From: Chloroflexota bacterium
Lineage (GTDB): Bacteria > Chloroflexota > Limnocylindria > Limnocylindrales > CSP1-4
DNA: 9,004 nt
Assembly: GCA_021786915.1 (NCBI GenBank)
Contig: JAJYMP010000230.1
Location: forward strand, 1-9,004
Direction of reading: 5' to 3'
Shown: positions 5,286 through 9,004 of the stretch, piece by piece
Layout: every line of letters starts with the position of its first letter
How positions within the stretch are numbered: the first letter of the stretch is position 1
Position numbers and translations under genes: made by a program
The notes under the pieces: generated by a model
What the model saw: the letters and a program-made list of their open reading frames with translations, nothing else
Told to the model about the DNA's origin: nothing
The model's database searches: none

Positions 5286-6139
5286 GCGCGATCGAGCTCA
5301 AGGGCGTCAGCTGGAGATACGAGCACAGGACCGATCCCGCACTGATCGACGTCGACCTCGAAATCGCGGAACGAGAATTCGTTCTCGTCATTGGTCCGAA
5401 CGAGGCCGGCAAGACGACCCTCGTGTCTGTGATCAAGGGCCTGATCCCGAACGCGATCACCGGGGTGCTCAAGGGCGACGTGCTGGTGTTCGGGGAGCGG
5501 GTGGAGTCGATCAAGGCGCCGGTCCTCGCGGCGCACATCGGATTCGTCTTCGCCGACCCGGAGTCCCAGTTCACGGCCCTGACGGTCGAGGAGGAGATCG
5601 TCTTCGGCCTCGAGAACGTCGGCTGGCCCCGCGCGACCATCGGCGACCGCGTCCGATGGGCGGCGGGGATCACCGGCGTGGAGGACCTGCTCGATAAGCC
5701 TCCCTACGACATCTCGGGGGGGCAGAAACAGCGAGTCGCCATCGCGTCGGTCATCGCGATGCAGCCCCGGATCCTGATCCTCGACGAGCCGACCGCGATG
5801 ATCGATCCGCTCGGGAAGGACCTCGTCGTCCGGATCTGCGCGGAACTGAAGAATGAGCACGAGATGACGATTGTTGTCGTCGAACACAACATCGAGGCGT
5901 TCGCGCCGCTCGCGGACAAGGTCGTCCTGATGCATGAGGGCCGGGTCGAGCGCGTCGGGCCACCCCGCGAAATCTTCAGCGACCTGGACCTGCTGCTCGC
6001 GCTGGACGTTCATCCGCCGCAGGTCACCGAGGTCTTCGGCCGCCTCCGCGAACGTGGGCTGTACCATGGCGAGCTCCCCCTCGGCGACGCTGAGGGCTTC
6101 GCCGCCGGGACTGTGTTGCTGGGGGGCTCCCCGCGATGA
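5282..6139 (+). CDS. ECF transporter ATPase EcfA1
   Basis: This 285-residue cytoplasmic ABC ATPase forms half of the predicted A1-A2 dimer that powers import. Walker A is G38-P-N-E-A-G-K-T45, with Glu41 where Gly is common. The signature is Ile144-Ser-Gly-Gly-Gln148, intact. Walker B ends in Asp168-Glu169, followed by Pro-Thr-Ala-Met-Ile-Asp. The switch His is H202. The Q-loop reads Val-Phe-Ala91-Asp-Pro-Glu-Ser-Gln, with Ala where the universal Gln of Val-Phe-Gln is expected; Gln96 remains. After the core, residues 245-249 (His-Pro-Pro-Gln-Val) match a segment shared with EcfA2 (Pro-Pro-Gln-Val-Thr). The gene overlaps both neighbours by ATGA. Which of the pair is called A1 or A2 is by gene order only. 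Confidence 0.92.
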   Translation: MSAIELKGVSWRYEHRTDPALIDVDLEIAEREFVLVIGPNEAGKTTLVSVIKGLIPNAITGVLKGDVLVFGERVESIKAPVLAAHIGFVFADPESQFTALTVEEEIVFGLENVGWPRATIGDRVRWAAGITGVEDLLDKPPYDISGGQKQRVAIASVIAMQPRILILDEPTAMIDPLGKDLVVRICAELKNEHEMTIVVVEHNIEAFAPLADKVVLMHEGRVERVGPPREIFSDLDLLLALDVHPPQVTEVFGRLRERGLYHGELPLGDAEGFAAGTVLLGGSPR

Positions 6140-7044
6140 GCCTCATCGAGGTTAGCGCGCTCACCTATACCTACGAGGACGGGACGCCCGCACTGCGAGG
6201 GATCGACTTCGCCGCCGAGGAGGGCGAGTTCATCGCGCTCATCGGCCAGAACGGCTCCGGGAAGACGACGTTCGCGAAGTCGCTCGGCGGGCTCCTGCGA
6301 CCGACGACCGGACGGGTGGTCGTCGACGGGATCGACACGGCCCGGAAGGGCGTGATCAAGGATCTCGTCCGGCGGATCGGCTACGTGTTCCAGAACCCGG
6401 ATCACCAGCTGTTCAACAACAAGGTCTACGACGAGATCGCGTACGGCCCGAGGAACCTCGGGATCGACGATCCGGAACGGGACCGGATCGTCCGCGAGGC
6501 GGCGGCAGTGGCAGGCGTTCGCGAGGCGCTCTTCACCGAGCACCCCTTCTTCCTGACGAAGGGACTCCGTCAGCGCGTCGCGATCGCGTCGACGCTCGCG
6601 ATGCAACCGAAGGCGATCATCGTCGATGAGCCGACGACCGGCCAGGACTACCGGCAGTCCGCGGACATCATGAACTTCCTATCCCGCCTGTGGCGGGACG
6701 AAGGTCACACGATCATCATCGTCACCCACGAGATGCCGATCGTGGCCGCGTACGCGCAGCGCGTCGTCGCGCTGTGCGAGGGGAGGATCCTGCTCGACGG
6801 GACGACCAGAGACGTCTTCTCGCGTCCGGATGAGTTGCGGCGGACGTTCGTCAAGCCTCCGCAGGTCACGCGCCTCGCCCAGGCCTGGAGCGATCCGGCT
6901 GTCCCGTCCGATGTCATCACGGTCGAGGAGCTCCTCGAGGCTGCCGCCTCGAGGATTGGCGGTCCCTCGACGAGTGCGTCCGCCGTGGGCCCCGGGCCAG
7001 CGGAACCGGCCTCGTTCGGGGCGACAGGAGGAGCGGTTCGATGA
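6136..7044 (+). CDS. ECF transporter ATPase EcfA2 with degenerate ABC signature
   Basis: This 302-residue cytoplasmic ABC ATPase is the partner of EcfA1. Walker A is canonical, G37-Q-N-G-S-G-K-T44. The Q-loop is Phe-Gln86-Asn-Pro-Asp-His-Gln, typical of EcfA proteins. Walker B ends in Asp164-Glu165, and the switch His is H198. The ABC signature is unusual: Leu140-Thr-Lys-Gly-Leu144 in place of Leu-Ser-Gly-Gly-Gln, followed by Arg-Gln-Arg-Val-Ala-Ile-Ala. As I recall, Lys at the third position also occurs in some other EcfA-type proteins. The last 40 or so residues (from about 262) form a Ser-, Ala-, Gly- and Pro-rich tail that is probably disordered. The gene starts within EcfA1's stop and ends within the hydantoinase start (both ATGA). 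Confidence 0.92.
   Translation: MSLIEVSALTYTYEDGTPALRGIDFAAEEGEFIALIGQNGSGKTTFAKSLGGLLRPTTGRVVVDGIDTARKGVIKDLVRRIGYVFQNPDHQLFNNKVYDEIAYGPRNLGIDDPERDRIVREAAAVAGVREALFTEHPFFLTKGLRQRVAIASTLAMQPKAIIVDEPTTGQDYRQSADIMNFLSRLWRDEGHTIIIVTHEMPIVAAYAQRVVALCEGRILLDGTTRDVFSRPDELRRTFVKPPQVTRLAQAWSDPAVPSDVITVEELLEAAASRIGGPSTSASAVGPGPAEPASFGATGGAVR
7026..7031 (+). promoter_or_regulatory. Ribosome binding site of the hydantoinase gene
   Basis: AGGAGG, nine bases before the ATG at 7041, lies inside the EcfA2 coding region. It gives this gene its own strong initiation signal besides the ATGA overlap. Confidence 0.65.
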
Positions 7045-8426
7045 GCGACCGACTTCTCGTCCGCGGCGGGACGGTCGTTTCACCGCGTGGTCTCACCCGC
7101 GCAGACGTGCGCTGCCGCGACGGCGCGATCGTCGAGATCGGCACGAACCTGGCTCCCGACGGCGACCAGACGCTCGATGCGAGCGATGCCTACGTCCTGC
7201 CGGGGATCGTCGATCCGCATGTCCACTTCGCGCTTGAGGCGAAGCCCCACAAGACAGCTGACGACTTCGCATCGGGCAGCGCGGCGGCCCTCGCCGGCGG
7301 CGTGACGACGATCATCGACTTCGCGCACCAGCACGCCGGCGAGGGCTTCGAGGAAGCGCTCGACCGACGTCTGGCGGAGGCCGCCGGTTGTCGCACGGAC
7401 TATTCAATGCACTTGATCGTGACCGATCTCTCGAGCGGGCAGATTGCCGAGATGCGACGCCTCACGGAGCGGGGGGTGACGAGCGCGAAGCTCTACAGCA
7501 CGTACCGCGCCGCAGGGTTCTTCTGTGACGACTACGTTGTCCTCGAGTTCATGCGCGCGGCGGCCGAGCTCGGGTGGGTCGTCATGGTCCACTGCGAGAA
7601 CGACGCGATCGTGGAGGGGACCAGGGCGGCGTTCGTCGCCGAGGGGAAGGTGGAGTTCCGCCATCATGGCGCCTCCCGCCCCGCCGTCGCCGAGGTCGAG
7701 ACCGTCGAGCGGATGCTGCGCTTCGCCGGCGAGACGGGCGCGGCCGTCTACCCGGTGCACCTCTCGGTCGGTGAGTCGGCGCGGCTGATCGCGGCGGCGC
7801 GTCGGCGCGGGGTGGCCGCATTCGGCGAGACGTGCCCGCACTTCCTCGTCGCGGACGAACGCGTGTACCAGGATGACGCGCGCGCCGCCCGGTTCATCCA
7901 CACGCCGCCGCTCCGCGCGGAGCGGGAACAGGCGATGCTCTGGGAGGAGCTCGCCGGGGACGGGTTGCAGACGGTCGGCAGCGACCACTGCGGGTACACG
8001 CTCGCGCAGCGGACCGACTTCGCGGACATCGTGAAGGTCGCGCCCGGTATTCCCGGGACCGAGACGCTCCTCCCCCTCCTCTACACCTATGGTGTCGTCG
8101 CCGGGCGGATGCGGATGGAGGACCTTGCCTCGGTCGCGAGCGAGAACGCGGCCCGGATCTTCGGCCTCTATCCGCGGAAGGGCATCGTCACCGAGAGCTC
8201 CGACGCCGACCTCGTGATCTACCGCCCAGACGGCACGAGGACACTGGACGACGGGTCCGTCCGCTCGGCGGCGCGATACTCGCCCTTCGCCGGGATGACG
8301 GTTCGCGGCACGGTCGCGGCCACGATCCTCCGCGGCAGGGTCGCTTTCGACGGTACCGACGTGATCGGGCCGGAGGGGAGCGGCCGCCTCATCGCGTGCG
8401 ACTCGTTCGACCCCGCGCGAGTGTGA
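7041..8426 (+). CDS. Dihydropyrimidinase/hydantoinase-family cyclic amidohydrolase
   Basis: This 461-residue metal-dependent amidohydrolase opens a cyclic ureide ring to an N-carbamoyl amino acid. The binuclear metal site is complete: His60 and His62 (Asp-Pro-His-Val-His), Lys150 (the residue carboxylated in this family), His184 (Val-His-Cys-Glu-Asn), His240 (Pro-Val-His-Leu-Ser) and Asp315 (Gly-Ser-Asp-His-Cys-Gly). Tyr155, five residues after the lysine, matches the substrate-binding Tyr of D-hydantoinases. Thr-Pro-Pro-Leu-Arg at 288-292 and Ser-Glu-Asn-Ala-Ala at 367-371 are family landmarks. After His-Val-His it reads Phe-Ala-Leu-Glu-Ala-Lys-Pro-His, unlike the Leu-Asp-Met-Pro-Phe of typical dihydropyrimidinases or the Asn-Glu-Pro-Gly of allantoinases, so the substrate may differ. 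Length is normal. It sits between the transporter ATPases and a carbamoylase, with ATGA and GTGA overlaps. Family is certain; exact substrate is not. Confidence 0.93.
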   Translation: MSDRLLVRGGTVVSPRGLTRADVRCRDGAIVEIGTNLAPDGDQTLDASDAYVLPGIVDPHVHFALEAKPHKTADDFASGSAAALAGGVTTIIDFAHQHAGEGFEEALDRRLAEAAGCRTDYSMHLIVTDLSSGQIAEMRRLTERGVTSAKLYSTYRAAGFFCDDYVVLEFMRAAAELGWVVMVHCENDAIVEGTRAAFVAEGKVEFRHHGASRPAVAEVETVERMLRFAGETGAAVYPVHLSVGESARLIAAARRRGVAAFGETCPHFLVADERVYQDDARAARFIHTPPLRAEREQAMLWEELAGDGLQTVGSDHCGYTLAQRTDFADIVKVAPGIPGTETLLPLLYTYGVVAGRMRMEDLASVASENAARIFGLYPRKGIVTESSDADLVIYRPDGTRTLDDGSVRSAARYSPFAGMTVRGTVAATILRGRVAFDGTDVIGPEGSGRLIACDSFDPARV

Positions 8427-9004
8427 ACGTCTCCGCCTCGCGGATCGCGCGCGACCTCGCGGACGTCAACCGGTTTGGCGCGACCGCCGCAGGCGGGGCC
8501 GAGCGACTCGCCTGGACGGACGACGAGGTCGCGGCGCGGCACTGGCTCTCGGAGGCGTGCGCCGACCTCGGGCTCGACGTCGAGCAGGACGAGGCCGGCA
8601 ACGTGTGGGCGCATCCCCCCGAGGCTCCCGCGATCTATATGGGGTCCCACCTCGACACGGTCCCCGACGGCGGGCGGTTCGACGGCGCCCTCGGCGTCGT
8701 CGGTGCCCTCGAGGTGCTTCGTTCGGCCCGTGAGGCGAACGAGCCCGAGGTGGCGCGCCTCGGGCTCGTGTGCTTCACGGACGAGGAGGGGACGAGGTTC
8801 GGTATCGGGATGCTCGGCAGCCGTTCGCTCGCAGGGGTGCTCGAGCCCGACGAGGTCGAGCGTGCCGTCGGGGCGGACGGTGCTCGCCTGCCCGACGTCC
8901 TCAGGCACCACGGCATCGAACCGTCGCGCCTGCCTCTGGTTGCGCGGCGGCGCGCGCGCATGGCCGCCTACCTCGAACTCCACATCGAGCAGGGGCCGCG
9001 GCTC
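8423..9004 (+). CDS. M20-family hydantoinase/carbamoylase-type amidase, N-terminal part (cut by window edge)
   Basis: The first 194 codons of a zinc- or manganese-dependent amidase of the N-carbamoyl-L-amino-acid hydrolase, allantoate amidohydrolase and ureidopropionase group, usually about 410 residues. The frame is open to the last base. Metal ligands are visible: His76 (Gly-Ser-His-Leu-Asp-Thr-Val), bridging Asp87 (Arg-Phe-Asp-Gly-Ala-Leu-Gly), the Glu121-Glu122 pair (Phe-Thr-Asp-Glu-Glu-Gly) and His187 (Glu-Leu-His-Ile-Glu-Gln-Gly). The N terminus Asp-Val-Asn-Arg-Phe-Gly also fits. I chose GTG at 8423 because it overlaps the hydantoinase stop (GTGA), continuing the pattern upstream, and no in-frame alternative gives the full conserved N terminus. 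No strong ribosome site precedes it, so translation probably depends on the upstream gene. It would decarbamoylate the hydantoinase product; L-carbamoyl amino acids, ureidopropionate and allantoate are all candidates. Confidence 0.92.
   Translation, partial: MNVSASRIARDLADVNRFGATAAGGAERLAWTDDEVAARHWLSEACADLGLDVEQDEAGNVWAHPPEAPAIYMGSHLDTVPDGGRFDGALGVVGALEVLRSAREANEPEVARLGLVCFTDEEGTRFGIGMLGSRSLAGVLEPDEVERAVGADGARLPDVLRHHGIEPSRLPLVARRRARMAAYLELHIEQGPRL

Noticed and set aside
5135..6067. A 310-codon minus-strand frame opposite EcfA1
   Set aside because: It is antisense shadow of a clear ABC ATPase, with no domain of its own.
8219..8983. A 254-codon minus-strand frame near the right edge
   Set aside because: It is antisense to the hydantoinase end and to an open M20 amidase frame with all expected metal ligands.
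1..9004. CRISPR arrays, tRNA or rRNA genes, insertion-sequence ends, prophage genes
   Set aside because: I looked for repeats with regular spacers, cloverleaf-like segments and transposase motifs and saw none that I could support.

Overview
The window is about 65% G+C with strongly GC-biased third codon positions and tightly overlapping genes. This fits a high-GC soil or aquatic bacterium such as a member of Chloroflexota or Actinomycetota. That assignment is only an impression from composition and gene style; there is no rRNA or other lineage marker here.

Layout: positions 1-375 hold no convincing intact gene, only a short reading frame resembling the core of a DoxX-type membrane protein, probably a gene remnant. 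From 3583 down to 376 on the minus strand runs a three-gene operon: a GntR-family FCD-type regulator, a nitrilase-superfamily enzyme closely resembling beta-ureidopropionase, and a 510-residue fold-type II PLP enzyme. A ~97 bp AT-richer divergent promoter region (3584-3680) separates it from a plus-strand operon running off the right edge: an ECF transporter substrate-binding (S) membrane protein, EcfT, two EcfA ATPases, a dihydropyrimidinase/hydantoinase-type amidohydrolase, and the first 194 codons of an M20-family carbamoylase. From EcfT onward every junction is a 4-base start/stop overlap (ATGA, ATGA, ATGA, GTGA).

Together the genes read as a self-contained uptake-and-degradation locus for a cyclic ureide (dihydropyrimidine, hydantoin or a relative). 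The ECF transporter would import the compound, the hydantoinase would open the ring to an N-carbamoyl amino acid, one or both carbamoyl hydrolases would release CO2, ammonia and the amino acid, and the PLP enzyme could process that amino acid. The GntR regulator would sense a metabolite. The transporter substrate, the reason for two unrelated carbamoyl hydrolases, and the PLP enzyme's reaction cannot be settled from sequence.

The most notable points are: a dedicated four-subunit ECF importer co-transcribed with a ureide ring-opening pathway, with an S component I cannot place in a known vitamin family; three unusual residues or motifs in the ATPase pair that all fall in one composite ATP site; a hairpin in each of the two non-overlapping intercistronic gaps; and a regulator whose fourth predicted metal ligand is Asn instead of His.
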